From NCBI GenBank assembly GCA_018806915.1, contig JAGKQI010000093.1:186001-250000 (forward strand): a stretch of DNA of 64,000 nt, in the 5' to 3' direction. A program made the position numbers and the translations under genes. The notes under the pieces were generated by a model. It was not told the DNA's origin, made no database searches, and was given only the letters and a program-made list of their open reading frames with translations. This document shows positions 40,559-53,421 of the stretch, one piece after another (the stretch's first letter is position 1; each line of letters opens with the position of its first letter). The stretch is from Phytophthora colocasiae. Its lineage: Eukaryota; Oomycota; Peronosporomycetes; Peronosporales; Peronosporaceae.

Positions 40559-43500
40559 ATGGACACATTTGCTGAAGAATCTTCTCCAATTCCCTCTAAC
40601 TTCGATAGCCGAGACGAGAGCGACGACAACCAGGCTATTTACTCGTTAGATGAGCAGCTCCAGGAGTTGGAATCACGCATTCTGTCCTCAGTGAGGGATG
40701 AGTCTGATGAAGCTCTGTCGGACACTTTATCTGGTCGGAACGATGAGAGGAGAAAAAGAGAAGCCTTGAAGCGCCAACTGATCGAGCAGAGGGAGAATGC
40801 ACCGTGGATCTTTGCTGAACTGCCAGCTCAAGTCACGACACCGGCATTTGCTGCACTTGAGGCTTTTCAAGTCAAGAAATGGCGTGAAATTCTGCAATTG
40901 GTAAGTGAACAATGCGCTGATGTACTACTATGTAGAAATCGAGCGGCTTGCTTAATCTTAAATTGTGTTTCATAGATGAAATTAATGTCGGCGCCATGCT
41001 TTCACGGTATTCGACTTGCTGGAGACGACCGAGCACTGTACGAAGGATTCTATCGAGCATTTCCACATCATACTGTCACCAAAGCACGGTTCATGAGTGT
41101 TGTCCGGCACATTTTTGGGATCCCAGCAGTATCGGCGATTCATATTCGTAAAAACAAGAAAACCGACAAATCCAAACGAGATCAAGCAACTGATAAAGAC
41201 AACAACGTACGAGAAGAGGAAAACGAAAAGACAGCGGCACGGTTGGCACTCGACCGTTACCTTGAAAAGTTGAAGTATTGCTGTGATCGGTCTGTCGACA
41301 ACGTACTCGTGCTCAACTGGAGGGCTGTACTTATCGCACTCAGGTGTTGTTTGACATCTGAATAATGATTTTGCATATCCGACTTACATCGCATTTGTCA
41401 TAGGATGTTTCGAGAACCGTTGCTGACAATGCGAGAACACTTTATCTGGGCGTTCAGTGTGTTTTCATCATGTGGCTGTCTGGAATTCAATGACTCGGAC
41501 GCAATTGATGCTAGTGATCTGACGGTGATTTTCACTTATCCAATGCGAAACCAAGCCGCTTCCCATCTTGTCTCCGATAGGGTAAGCCGATCTTCAGTTT
41601 GCTTATCACCGAATTATATCTAACTTTGATCACTCTGACTAGCTCCGAGCAGCGTTTGATATGCTCCCATCGGTCCGAACACCACTGTTTTCATTGTCAT
41701 CACCCAGCTTCTCTTCGGCAATTACATCGTCAAGAATTTCCTATCGAGTGTTCAAGCGGTTGCTTCAGTTGCCACCACTACGAACTCTGCTAAACTATCG
41801 GATGACTCCACACACGACGATGATTGATGAGCTCAGCGTTCCTGTGTATCGCGAATTCGTCTACCGAGCTCGAAGGCGTGAACACAACAAGAGGGTGTTA
41901 CGTCGGCTGCGCTACTTCAATGAGACGAAGACAATGCGTTTGTGTTTTCACACGTGGGCGAAATATGCCTGGGATCGCAAAGCTGTTCGATCTACTATGG
42001 CGTTTGCCTACACAATCGCGACGCGTATCAAGCAATGCGGTGCCTTTCAAGCACTCCGTCGGCATGCTCTAGCGAGTATTGCAGCACTGGAGATTCAGCG
42101 CGTGTTTCGTGGAATGCGTGGACGAATGCGAGCTGACGAAGCCTGGCGTACGATGCAAGCTGTTTTAGTTGTACAAGGTGCCTTTCGGATGCGTGCTCAC
42201 TTTACAAGACATCTGCATCAGCTTCGACGCCAAAATCGTTTTGCAATCCGTATCCAGCGAGTCTATCGAGGCCGTTTGGGGCGGATTAAAGCAAGGCAGA
42301 CACTTTTGGCTCATTATTATCGGGAAATGGCGGCTTTACAACAAGAACGAGAAGAATTTCGAGAATTTGTGCGTGGAGAGATGGCCCGTCGACTGCAGCG
42401 TTTATTCAAAAAGATTGTTGTGGATAAACAACAGGTACAGTTAATGGAAGAAGCGAAGGCAAAACGCGACATTGAGCTAGAGATGTTGAAACTCTCCGAA
42501 AATGCAGCGCAACAAGCGGCACGGCATCGACGGGAGCTGACTGAGAAATATGATAAACTCCGTGAAGAAGCCGCCTACAAGAAGAATCGCCGACGTATCG
42601 ATGAGCTTGAGAAACAGAAAATTATACATCGTCGACGGCAACGAGAATGGGACGCGTTTAAAGCCGAAAAGGTTGCGCGGAGAGAGGCGCTTAAACTGCA
42701 AGGGAAGGAGGGCTACGATGCCTTGAAAACTCAATGGGATAACACTATCGCTGAACGGGTTAGCAAACGGACAAAGTTAGTGAAGCAGCTACTGCAGTTG
42801 GAAGAAGTCCGGGGTGATTGGGAAAAGAAGCATAGACAGCTCCAGCAACGAGTAAAAGAGCGCTCGAAGCAACTTAAATCGACAAAAAAGTCCAAAGGTG
42901 CGGTGATCCCACCGAAAGAAGTCATTGAACGTGCACAACACGAAATTGCAGAAGAAGATATCCAGGACGAGCGACGCAAGGTAAGGTTTGGTACTGGTTA
43001 CTGTTGCATGATAGTAGCGTGCTAACGAGTTGCGTTCGCACAGGCGGAGAACGAGTGGCTGCAGGCAGAAGCAGACTACTTGCATAAGTTGGATGTCGAA
43101 GAAGAAGAGCGTCTGGTAAAGGACTATTGATGTCTTGCCACTCTGAAGTAGTGTTTGTCTAATTATTTGCTTGCTACAGCTTGCTGAAAACGCAGAGCAA
43201 CGTGTAGCACGACAAAAGAGTGCGTTGGCCATTCAATGTGCATTCCGAGTGTTTGCTGCACGCAACTCGCTTCGTCGAATGCTGGCAGAACTGTACGTGA
43301 AGGAATTCGACATCGAGACCCATGCGCCAACGTACCGCAACACTCTTACTGGGAAAGTCACAACTCAAAAGCCAAGAGGACTACGGTCGGAGGAACTCGA
43401 GTACGACAACCGCTGGGTGATCATGGTGGACGACACACTTGGTAGGTCGGTGTATTCTTCAAGATGTTATTGCCGCTAACATTTGGCTTTCTGCTAGGTG

Positions 43501-43879
43501 AGCATTTCTTCTACAACCCACGTCGAATGAAGCAAAGCTGGGATAAGCCCGACGAGTGTCAGCTCTGTGAACCCTGCAGAAGCACTTCAAACACAGTATT
43601 CGCAGCAGTCTGGAATTCACAGGATGACACGCACTTATGCCAATCGTGTTACGAGAAAGAGTACGTGGCACGAAGTGCGCTAGGGACCCTTGTAGCTGAC
43701 GCATACGTTGAAAATGACGGATCATGCCCAAATAGTGAGTATCGGTAGTGTACAGCTGAACAAGGCGGCACATCTTGTTCCCCACATTACACTATGACTT
43801 CCCTCTAGATTTGGCCTTCCATAGTGAGCACACCGTCTACAGTACACCACGAGGTGAGGACTCGTTACCCAGATGCTGA
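40559..43879 (+). CDS. IQ-motif, coiled-coil, WW and zinc-binding protein
   Basis: Eight exons fit with consistent phases: 40559-40900, 40976-41343, 41404-41581, 41643-42980, 43044-43115, 43180-43441, 43498-43734 and 43809-43879, giving 955 residues. After an acidic start come IQ-like calmodulin-binding helices (ALEIQRVFRGMRGRMR, AVLVVQGAFRMRAHF, AIRIQRVYRGRLGRIK, AIQCAFRVFAARN) and long coiled coils. A WW domain follows (NRWVIM...HFFYNP...SWDKP) that is split by an intron. A Cys-rich module (CQLCEPC and CQSC) comes next. This suggests a calmodulin-regulated cytoskeletal or ciliary scaffold, by inference. The last exon is least certain. The gene lies tail-to-tail with the myosin. Confidence 0.75.
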
Positions 43880-44013
43880 CACAAATTACAATGCGCGCAA
43901 CTTACCTATTGAATCCCTCGGTGGGCTACCCACAGTACTGCCCACATTAGATGTCCCTCTGCATCACAGCTATTAGTTAGAAGGTATACCCATGCAGTCA
44001 CCGCCGAGAATAT

Positions 44014-47000
44014 TTACCTCTTTCCGCGTTGCGCCGCTGCAACCTGCTTCTTCGCTTTATTCGTCTCGATGGATGGATGATCCCACTGCGTAATTCGCAG
44101 CGTCGGATTGCAATAGTACACCTTGCCCTTCGAGCGTGATAAACGAGTTTCCCAACCCGGAGGAAGGGGAAGTGCATCAAGATTGAATGACTCCCTCGCG
44201 CCTGAAGCTCTCCGGAGCTCTGCATTCTGACGTGACGCTGCAGACGGCCCGTCCTCTCCGTAATACTTGTCTTTCACAGCCGTAAGACGGTTTTTCAAGG
44301 ACTCCATAGCTCCTGCCCCAGCCGCACTGACCTCCTGCAGAAGCGAAGGGCGACCACCAGAATCGTCCATGTCACTACTACCAGAGTAGCGATTCTCATT
44401 GTCGCTATCACCACCGCTGTTATTACGCCACAGTTTAGCGCCACGAGACATCCGCCGCGCAGACTGGCGGAGGAACAGCGCCGTGTCCGCTGACCGTTGG
44501 GCAAGGGCTGCTTGCATGGCTGTTGAGGCTCGGCTGGCATCGCCGTTGTCGTAGCCATCATCAAAATCTTTCTTGGATCCCAACCTTCTGAACACGGAGC
44601 GGCGATCTTTTCGCATGGACTTTTGGCTTGAAAGCGTCGGGTCCGAGCCCACCAGCTCACGAAGCTTTACACACTCACGTTCCACAGCCTCGAGCTTCTT
44701 GTCTTTCTCTCGAATCTACACAAGGCAATTGGTTAGCAACTAGTTACGAGCGGGGTAAGCGAGACCATGAATACTTTACCGTGTCCTGAAAGCTGCGGAT
44801 CTTAACCTGGAAATTCGCTGTTAGCACCGTTTGATCGAACTTGAGTTTTTCGACTTCACTCTTCAGCTGTGCTGTTAGCGCACGTTGTTCTTCATTTTCT
44901 TTGCGTAGACGACCAGCCTCTTCATTGAGCTGGCTGATGATACCATCAGCGTCGGCCATCCACAGGTGAGCAGTGGACCGACCACGGGAGCGTGTGCCAT
45001 TCGACTCTGTGTAAAGCTGACTATCAGTAGACGATGTCGACAACCGATCCTTTTTCAGTTCAGCGTTTCGCCTCTGCTCATCATGCAGACGCTCCTGCAG
45101 CTTGCTCAATTGATATTCCATATCAGCCTGCTGTTTTTTGTCCTGGAGAGCTTTCATATACTTTGGCCGTTCGTATTTCATGCGTAGGAATGCTTGGATC
45201 TTGACAGCACCCTTACGCTCGTCCTTGAATTGTTTACTGCGTATCATGGTAACAGCACGTCATGCATGTAATTGTCAGATAATTTCTACACAGAAATCGA
45301 CACTGTACACCCACCGCTTGACAAAGCCACGAGCATATTTCTGAATAATGATCGCGTTCTTGTTCTTTTTGGCCTCAAGCGCAATGCAACGACCCTTGTA
45401 TCCGCGCCAATGCGCTTGGAGGGCAATCACAGCAGCCTTAAACGACTGGTAGCGATTCATCATGATGACGCAGCGGGCAACAGACTAACATTCATACGGG
45501 TACATAACGGTCAGAAATGCCACGTGCGCGGTGATTGCCGAACTAAAGTTATGAAAGCTTACCTGTAACTTGACAATTGCTTGTAGCTTACGAAGAAAGC
45601 GGAGTCTGCAGCTAAATCCACGCATGTAGTGCTGCAAATGTCGAGCTTGCACATCCAGCCGCACCGCCTTTTTGTCCTCCATTTGCTCGAGAATTCCATA
45701 TCGAAAGTAAATACGCGAGCGTCCAATTTGGTATTGCTCAGGTGACGAGAGTTCCATCTTTTCCATGAGAGCTTCACATCGTTGCTTGACAGGAACATCA
45801 GTGTTACGGTGTTGTACGTCAAACACCCAAAATTTGTCCACCAGTTCTTCTAACAGCAGTCGGTTCGGATACGCAACGCGTGAAATACGAATTGCCTCGA
45901 TCACACCAGCACAACGTAGCTGTGATACTACCATCGGCTGATCCATTTCGTTAGGGCTTTTGCTTTGATTAGGTTTGATACAGCGGACATAATGCACCTT
46001 CGTTTGCCGGATACTTGTCATGAGCTCGTTAAGATTGTCCTTGAATTGAGTGCCAACGTTCACCACCGTAAGAGCCCCGCCTCGACCACCTCGAGCGTTG
46101 CTGTTGCTTTTCTTTCGCGATGCAACTGGACTGCCAACCTTCTCGGTAAAGATCATCCTAAGGAACTGCTTCGATGAGCCACGCATCAAGTCTGACAGGT
46201 CAGGCAGAAGTGCGTCTTTGTGTTTTTCGAGGAAGCCCAACGATTCGTAGGTAACTGCTCCAGCGTAGTGCTTGATTGTGAACTGTGTGCGGGAGGTGCG
46301 AGGAAACTCAATGACATCTTGTTCGTCTTTGTGAATGGTTGAAAGCTTGGATACAAGTGATTCGTCATTACCCTTGGGGCGCATCACCTCGTCGTTCAGC
46401 AGCGAGATGATACCAAGACGGTCTTCGATCACAGAAATCACATCTTGATTATCAGCAAAGTCGATGTGACTCCAAATGATACCTTCAGCTTCGTACTCGA
46501 TTTGCACGGTTTTGAAGACATCCTGTGTGAATTTCTGCTGAAGCTTCTCGTTTGCGTAGTTGATGCAAAACTGCTCGAATGAGTTATGCTTGAAGTGCTC
46601 AAAACCAAAGATATCGAGGATACCCACATGATGCCGCATCTTTTTGTCATTTTGCAGAGACGAATTGATCATTTCAACCAGCCAGTCGAACACGTTGGAG
46701 TATATAGCCTTCGATAAAGCACCGACGCATTCCTCAGCTTTGTCTTTCTTCAAGAAGGTAGTCACCTTGTCTCCAGCGACTGCAATTTGTCGTGTACAGA
46801 GGGCCTTTTCCAAATCTTCTGTCGAGATACCTAAGAGTTTGGTTGCATTCTTCGCACCTTGGTCATCAGGCATCAATTCAGACTCCTCATTGTTATTTTT
46901 CGACTGAATTTCCAGTTGCCCGAGGTGCAATACGCCTGCTAACACTTCAAAGAGTGCCCCTTGTTGTTCTTCCGTCACACCAATAAGTCCCAGCGCCGTT

Positions 47001-47983
47001 TTCGTGCGTTCAAAGTGCTTATCATCCGACATGCCCTCAATATTAAGCGTCTTATTAGCACCGGTGTACGAATAGCACTCGTTGGAGTCATCCAAGAACC
47101 ATTTCTCTTTGCTGTCATTGGCTGCTAGCAACTGGTAGAAGATGTGGTAGTTCCTTTCTGCCTCTTCGTGGGAAATCACTCGAGTCTTTTCCAACAAGTA
47201 GGTTCTGCACCGCGCACCAACTAAAATTCCTGCATTGTCAAATTGCAGCTGCGTGAACTTGCCAAATCGACTCGAGTTGTCATTCCTCACCGTTTTAGCG
47301 TTACCGAACGACTCCAGCAGAGGATTCACCTCAATGATCTTCTTAATAGTGTAGTCATTAAGACCGCCAGCAATGGAAGCTAAGTGGTTCATGAGAATCT
47401 TTGTAGTCTCTGTCTTGCCAGCTCCTGACTCTCCACTAACCAGAATGGATTGGTTCACTTCATGACGCTTCATGTCATTGTACGATGCCATCGACGTCGC
47501 ATATACATGAGGTGGTAGCTCTTCCTTAGCCTTAGTAAGATATTCACTTTGCACCCGCTCTGAATACAGCTCTGGAAGCCACTGGTACGGGTTTACAGCA
47601 ATGCAAATGTCTCCAGTATACGTATACGGGAGTTTTTGCAGGAATCTCGTTTTGACGTTGTACAGGATCGCAGGCTCATGAAGATAATTAAGTGCTGTCA
47701 TATCTTCGATGCCCTCAGGCCCCAGGTTGTCGTTCTGATAAGGTAGAGACTCGAGCTGTAGACTCTTGAGCAAAGCCTTGACTTTAGGATCATTAAAGTC
47801 CAGTACGCGCTCCTCCTCCACAACGGCGGAGGCATCACCAGGAGGAGGGAAAACACGCAGCACGACCGTCTTCTCGGGTTTCTTGGGGTCCGAGCTCTTG
47901 TCCTCGCGCAAGATCTGCGCTGGCAGCCACACGTAGGCCTCGTCGGGCACGTAGCATTTGGTGCCTGCGCCCGTTTCCTTCAT
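44014..47983 (-). CDS. Unconventional myosin with IQ motifs, coiled coil and C-terminal WW domain
   Basis: Four exons (47983-45563, 45484-45315, 45236-44780, 44715-44014) join in phase to 1249 residues. The motor domain fills the first exon: P-loop GESGAGKT at residues 184-191, switch I NDNSSRFGKF, switch II DIFGFEHF and the actin-binding and converter parts (VHYVRCIKPN, LRCAGVIEAIRISR). A short SH3-like start precedes it. IQ helices (VIALQAHWRGYKGR, AIIIQKYARGFVKR, AVKIQAFLRMKYER) bind light chains. A coiled coil allows pairing. A WW domain ends the tail (LPPGWETR...VYYCNP...TQWDHP, about 1198-1232) and would bind Pro-rich cargo. Motor-WW tails are, from memory, an oomycete feature. Confidence 0.92.
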
Positions 47984-48191
47984 GCTTCAACTACACTCGA
48001 CCTGAGTATTGTGGAGATCGCGTGCGGAATGCAGAGTGATGATCTTCTTGCCACGAATGATCACTTCCTCCGGTTAGGGCTGATTTCTACGAGTGCATAC
48101 AAACTCGAAGATAAACTTCAACAACTGTAGCTCATCCCCTCCTCCGTCATAATTGTGATTTCAAACCTATTTCCCATCATAATTGTATCAC
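47984..48191. promoter_or_regulatory. Divergent promoter region between the myosin and COG5
   Basis: 208 bp separate the two start codons, so both promoters must lie here. I see no clear initiator motif. A CTTCAACTACA-like stretch near 47985-48000 is not a firm call. Confidence 0.4.
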
Positions 48192-51121
48192 ATGGAGGCA
48201 GTCGTAAGGGAGCTCCAGAGCGACGGTAAGTGGCTGTATCCGCTCTAGAAGCCTTTCCTCCAGGTGCTAATAACCTATTTGTATGTGTATTCGACCTTGT
48301 AGCGCAACTGGGCGTATTTCTGAGCCCTGAGTGCAATGTCAGCGCTATTGCAAGTGCCGTCGTAGCGCGTGATTCAGCTTCTAGAGATGTTAGCGGCACA
48401 TCTCGCCTTCGTACCAGCTCTTCCAACAGTTTCAATGTAGCAGGAGATGAACTGGAAGAACCTAGTCAGTCGGAGCAGTTCGTGGAACGCCTGGACGGTG
48501 CAGTGAACCGCATTGATCGCGTTATCTCAGAACACATTGGAGAGCACCACGCCACGCTACTGGACCAAGTAGGCTCTGTTGATGAGTTGCAGGGACACGT
48601 GACATCGGTACAGAGTTCAGTTGGGCATCTCAAACAGTCAGTGCACTCTCTACAAGCGCTGGTGCGTGAGCAGCACGATAACCTGCGGGATACTATTCAG
48701 CGATACCGTAATGCGGAGCAGTGTGGGGACATTGTCAGACGTGTGCTGCGTTTCCAGCAGCTTTCGGATAGAGTATTGGGATCGGAGTTAAACCACGTTG
48801 ATGTAACACCGGGGACGACAGTGGACAATGGAAGTGGGCTAACGGGAGATGCAAGACAGAATGAGATGGCATCCGTTGCCCTCGCGATCCGGGAGATGGA
48901 AGTATTGGTTCAAGACGAGAATTTCGAAGAGCTCAGTGTTGTTCGTGCAAAGCTTCCAGCTATAAGGAAGCTGAGTGCAAATTTGAAGCGTGAAGTGCGC
49001 GCTACGCTGCGTTCAGGTATCCAGAGTTTGAGTCAGGCAGATGTAGGCGACGCGCTGCAGATCCTCTTTTACCTGGGAGATCTGGCTACGACGGCGCAAG
49101 CATCAGTAAATGACGTGATTCAAGAAGTAGAACGAAAATGCGCTGCAGCTATCTCGGAAGACAAGCTTGTGCGCACGAGTGGAAGTAAACTCAACGGATT
49201 GGACTCAAGCAACGGCCCTTCCTCTGCGGGCGTTGTGCAAAAATCTGACCTGTGGAAGGCTCTTCAGGATGTATTTGATGTCATCCGTGTCCATGCTATG
49301 GAGGTGTGGAATCTGCAGCGTGTACTGCTAAAGATGGTTGACCCAGCATCGGGCAAAAAGTACCTGGATTTGGTGCTTGAGCCGGATGAGCCATCGCTCT
49401 TTGCTACATTCTGGGAGGTTACGTGTGCAATTGTGCGAGAACTTTTCGCATCTACACTCAAGTACAGCACAGCAGTTAAGTCTGTGTTGATTGCTGAATA
49501 TCCTCGCATGCGCGAACAAGCTACGCGAGTCTTAAATGAATTATACGCTGCGACGAAACAGAGTGCTGGCGTAGAATTTCTGGCTGATTTTACGGATGAG
49601 AAAGCGAATGGCACGATGAACGGTCCAGTGGAGCGGGAGCTTATGCCAATTGCTAGATCTACGGCCGAGCGCACACAGCTACTGGACTCCATGGCACCGT
49701 TATATGACGCCTTTATCGACCGTGCATATCGGCGAATGTCAAACCCCATCCAGCTTATGTTCCCTCAGAGCTCTAACTTTCACGCATCACCTCCTGGGCG
49801 CAGTGACATGCAAACCCTATCACGCACAATGTTCTCGGAGCTGGAGCAAGCTGGTCAAGATCCTGTACTGCTTGATGGGGCTCTTCAGCAATTACGAAAG
49901 TCAGTCAACCTGTTTTGCTCGAACGTGAAAAGAATTATGCATCAAGGTAAGGCGGCTGCCGCAACCATGCCATCCCTCGGACGAACTCCTGCCCAGGCCC
50001 ACAATGTTGGGCTCATGAATGTGCTGAGCTTGTTGGACGATGCAGTTGAGGAAGTTGGCAAGCGTGTGGAAGCAGCGGCTGCCAACAATGGTGCTCAAGC
50101 AGCGAAGACAACTTCCACCGCTGATCCGATCACTACTGGTGTTGTTACCCCCAAAGAAGCCAAGGCACTGTGCACAAAAACATTGGCTCCTTGTCGTGAA
50201 ATGCTTGGTGACCTGGAATATGCCTTGATGGGATACTACCTGCAGGCACTCGCAGTATTATTGGAGAATATTTTCTCGAAGATGCATGATGAATCGTTTG
50301 GTGACAAAAGTGCTGCGGCCAGAGTAGCAGCTTTGGGAGACGCGCCTCGAAGTAGTGGAGGACCCCGCCCATCACAAAACACAGGTGGTTCGAAGTACAT
50401 GCAGGAGTTCATCAACGCATTCGCTGTTATACTGGAAGAGCATTTGCGCCGTCTCCCGATTGCTGCTTTTGCTACCAAGTGTTTGGAGGATTTTGTAGAG
50501 CGGCTCATCTCGGTTTTTATTCGACACGCATCCTTGCTACGGCCACTTACTGAGAATGGGAAACTGCGTCTTGCGAATGACATGGCACAACTGGAACTAA
50601 GGCTAGAGCACATCGTGCCACTTCGGAATGTTGGAGCAGCCTACGAGGAGCTGCGAGCGTTCCGCCACATGATCTTTCTGGAGAATAGTGAGATTCTTCG
50701 AGACACTACAATCGACAAGATCCGTCCGAGTAACGTGTGGCATCACCTCACATGTCGTGCACCGCCTGAGCTTCAACTGCCGCACCAGATGAAACACTGG
50801 TCAGCTTCCAAGTATATCGAGTGGCTAGACACTCGCGCAGCCGTCGGGCAACCATCTACCACTCCGCCATCTTCAACTGGAAAGTCATCAGCGTTGTCAC
50901 TGTCCTGGAGAGAGCTCCCTCTTGGTTATCCATGCTTAAAGGATTCTCGTTTGAGCCTATTAGCCGAAAAACAGTCGTGGAAAGAAATGGCGAAGTGTCT
51001 TGATGCGTATTCTCAACGTGTGAGCGCATCAGCGAATGCCGAATTGAGTCCGATTTACGACTTGTTGCAAGAGTCAAGCGCCATTCTGCTAGCAGGCTAC
51101 GAAGTGACGGTTTCTCGGTAA
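48192..51121 (+). CDS. COG5: Conserved oligomeric Golgi complex subunit 5
   Basis: A 34-bp first exon (48192-48225) and a long second exon (48303-51121), joined over a 77-bp intron in phase 1, give 950 residues. The family usually has about 840. The N-terminus carries the COG5 signature: the short FLSPECNVSAIAS entry, then ISEHIGEHHATLLDQVGSVDELQG and the helical VRRVLRFQQLSDRV. These belong to the coiled bundle that holds the complex together. The C-terminal part is all-helical, as in tethering complexes. COG tethers retrograde vesicles at the Golgi. The tiny first exon decides the start: without it the protein would begin inside the intron-derived frame at 48230, lacking the conserved entry. 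Confidence 0.88.
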
Positions 51122-51377
51122 TGGTGAGGCAATAGAGCGAGTGCCGAGTGGGCGTTTGATGAAATGCTTATTTATCTCCTGCTGGTGATCTTGATTCTGG
51201 CTTGGTCTCAGTGGTTTTCATTTTTCGTCTCCTTTTCGCTTTCTTGCTCACAAAATTGACAGGTTTCTCCCATCGTGATTCTCCCGTGCGAACATTGTAG
51301 TAGAATGCTCTCTTAGCTACAGGATCCTGAAACTACATGCACAGCAGCAAGACATCACGTCAGATTTGTGAGCCGAA

Positions 51378-53299
51378 TCAAGCCGAGCTAATCCCCAAAA
51401 CGTGAACCTCTTTCCAGTAGATTGACTTGTCCTCGGCAAGTCTGTCGCCGCCCAATGCTTTTGCGTATCGTTGCGTGGCTCGACGCTCATCTGAAGGGGT
51501 CTTCGAGGTGTGGATATGCTCTTTCACGTTGCTTCTTGACAAAAGGGAGTGAGCAAAATGATACCCGTAGACTTTTACGAGACGCTGACGAATCTTTTCT
51601 GACATTTCCACGCTGAGCTTCCCTGCGAAAATCTTGTTGGTGACTTGTTCAAATTCTTCCTGAAGCTCCTCAATTGTGGGCGTTGAAATGTCCAGAAGAC
51701 ATTGAATATGAACGGATGCCAAAGCGTGGTTTGCTGCAACTCGCCATGCTTCGTCCGCGGTAGAACACTGGTCAAAAGTTAATCTGAGGTTACTGAGCTC
51801 TTCATACATGTGCGAGGATGTATCAGCGTCAGACTGTGCCAACTCACTGTCATTTCACGAAGCACAGAGAATTAAAAACGACTCCAGCGACGTTCACAAT
51901 GTTCAGGGAAACGTACACGCTTGGAACAACTCTGCACGATGTAGTTCTTCTGGAGCTTCCGCTATCATCACTTCTGCTACTGAAATTTCCACGGAGCCGA
52001 GCTGAGGAGTTGTCGCTTGTTGGCGTTAAAATGTGGTAATCTCGGTTGGTTTTCTGCTGCAGCTGGACTTGAGCTGACGCCACAATATCAGCAACAGAAA
52101 GATGAAGGCTACCGGTGGGCAGATACGGCTGGAGTTGCTTACGACGACGCTCCAAACACTGCCACGTTTTGACTCCAATAATTCGCTTCCGAAGCACACG
52201 CTGCGTCCAAATGCACGGGAAGATGAGTACTGCGCTACGTTGGTCAGTAATCTATTGGGTGCTATTGAGAACTTGACTTAGTTGCCTCCACTTACCCGGG
52301 AATAATCGTGCAACATCGAATATCGTAGTTACTCCGTGAATTTCTTGAAAACTGGCATGTGGTGATTGTTCGTTATCATGTTCACTCTTGTACAGCGCGC
52401 TTAACAGCGTTTGCAAGCCCTGTTCTACAGGATCGGGAACACCGATGAAGAATGAGAGGCATTGATCAATTTGCTGACAGATATTGGGCACAAGAGGCTT
52501 AACTCGAGTCATTTGCTTATCAAGCATCAGCTCCAGTTTCTCCTCACCAATTTCGTCTGATGTTGACCTCTCGTTGCCATCCTCATCGCCTGCATATTCA
52601 GGTAAACGAATGGCTTCAACAACGGCAAGTCGAACAAGCTTGGTTCACAAAAACATTAATCCCAACGAAGTATCCTCGATACCAAGTGCTACGTACCTCA
52701 GCAGTTTTTGCTGTACATAGAGAGAAACACACCGCCATTAGCTGAATGATATTCCAACGATTTCGCGCGGTTTCTCGATGTGTAGCCTCCTCTGCATTCG
52801 GAAGTAAAAAACTCGTAAGTGCAGTGGACCGGAGGCTGCAATACCGAAGAAACTCCGCACGAGAAACGCTTGAACGCCGCATAAAGTCGACGTGTAGAAA
52901 GCATTGGAAATACGCCTTCCTCTGTGGCAATGTGAGTCGTAGAGCGTCACACAATGCTACTAGATCTTCGATCTCCGGCACAAGCAGCCGGTCGCGATAG
53001 GCATCATTTTTCACGAGCATACGGGCTGTAAACTCAACACGCTCATCAACGTAGGTTGATCCAACAATGAATGCAGCGCAGTGGCCAAAAGCGTTGCGGT
53101 ATTTTTTAAACCAGGGACGTCTGGATGTTCGCTCGATCCACATCTTGAGCTTCAACACCAGCGGGCGTTTGGCTACAACATCGACGTAGTGCCAAACGAG
53201 CCCAACGCCTCCCTGGATATGCTTCACAAGACTCCACAACACCGAACCGATATATGCCAGCACCAAAGCATACAGGCGCTTGAAATTATGCTTCTCCAT
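51378..53299 (-). CDS. Uncharacterised protein with possible membrane segments
   Basis: Four exons (53299-52697, 52638-52296, 52229-51917, 51846-51378) fit in phase to 575 residues. The start has a hydrophobic helix (LYALVLAYIGSVLWSLV). The following region is helical (EIEDLVALCDALRLTLPQRKAYFQCFL). Exon 3 opens with VLIFPCIW, a short hydrophobic stretch, followed by a basic segment and a Ser-rich linker. The final exon is helical with an EELQEEFEQV segment and a basic tail. No catalytic motif or family was recognised. It is convergent with COG5 (256 bp between stops) and 123 bp downstream of the aminopeptidase on the same strand. Confidence 0.65.
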
Positions 53300-53421
53300 G
53301 CGACTGTGAAGTATTGAGCGAAAAGGCTAAAGGTGAACCGACACAACAGGGATAGCTACACCAATTCATTCGCATATTTCTCACACAATGTGCACTGTTC
53401 TGCATGCAGTTGTCGAGATAT

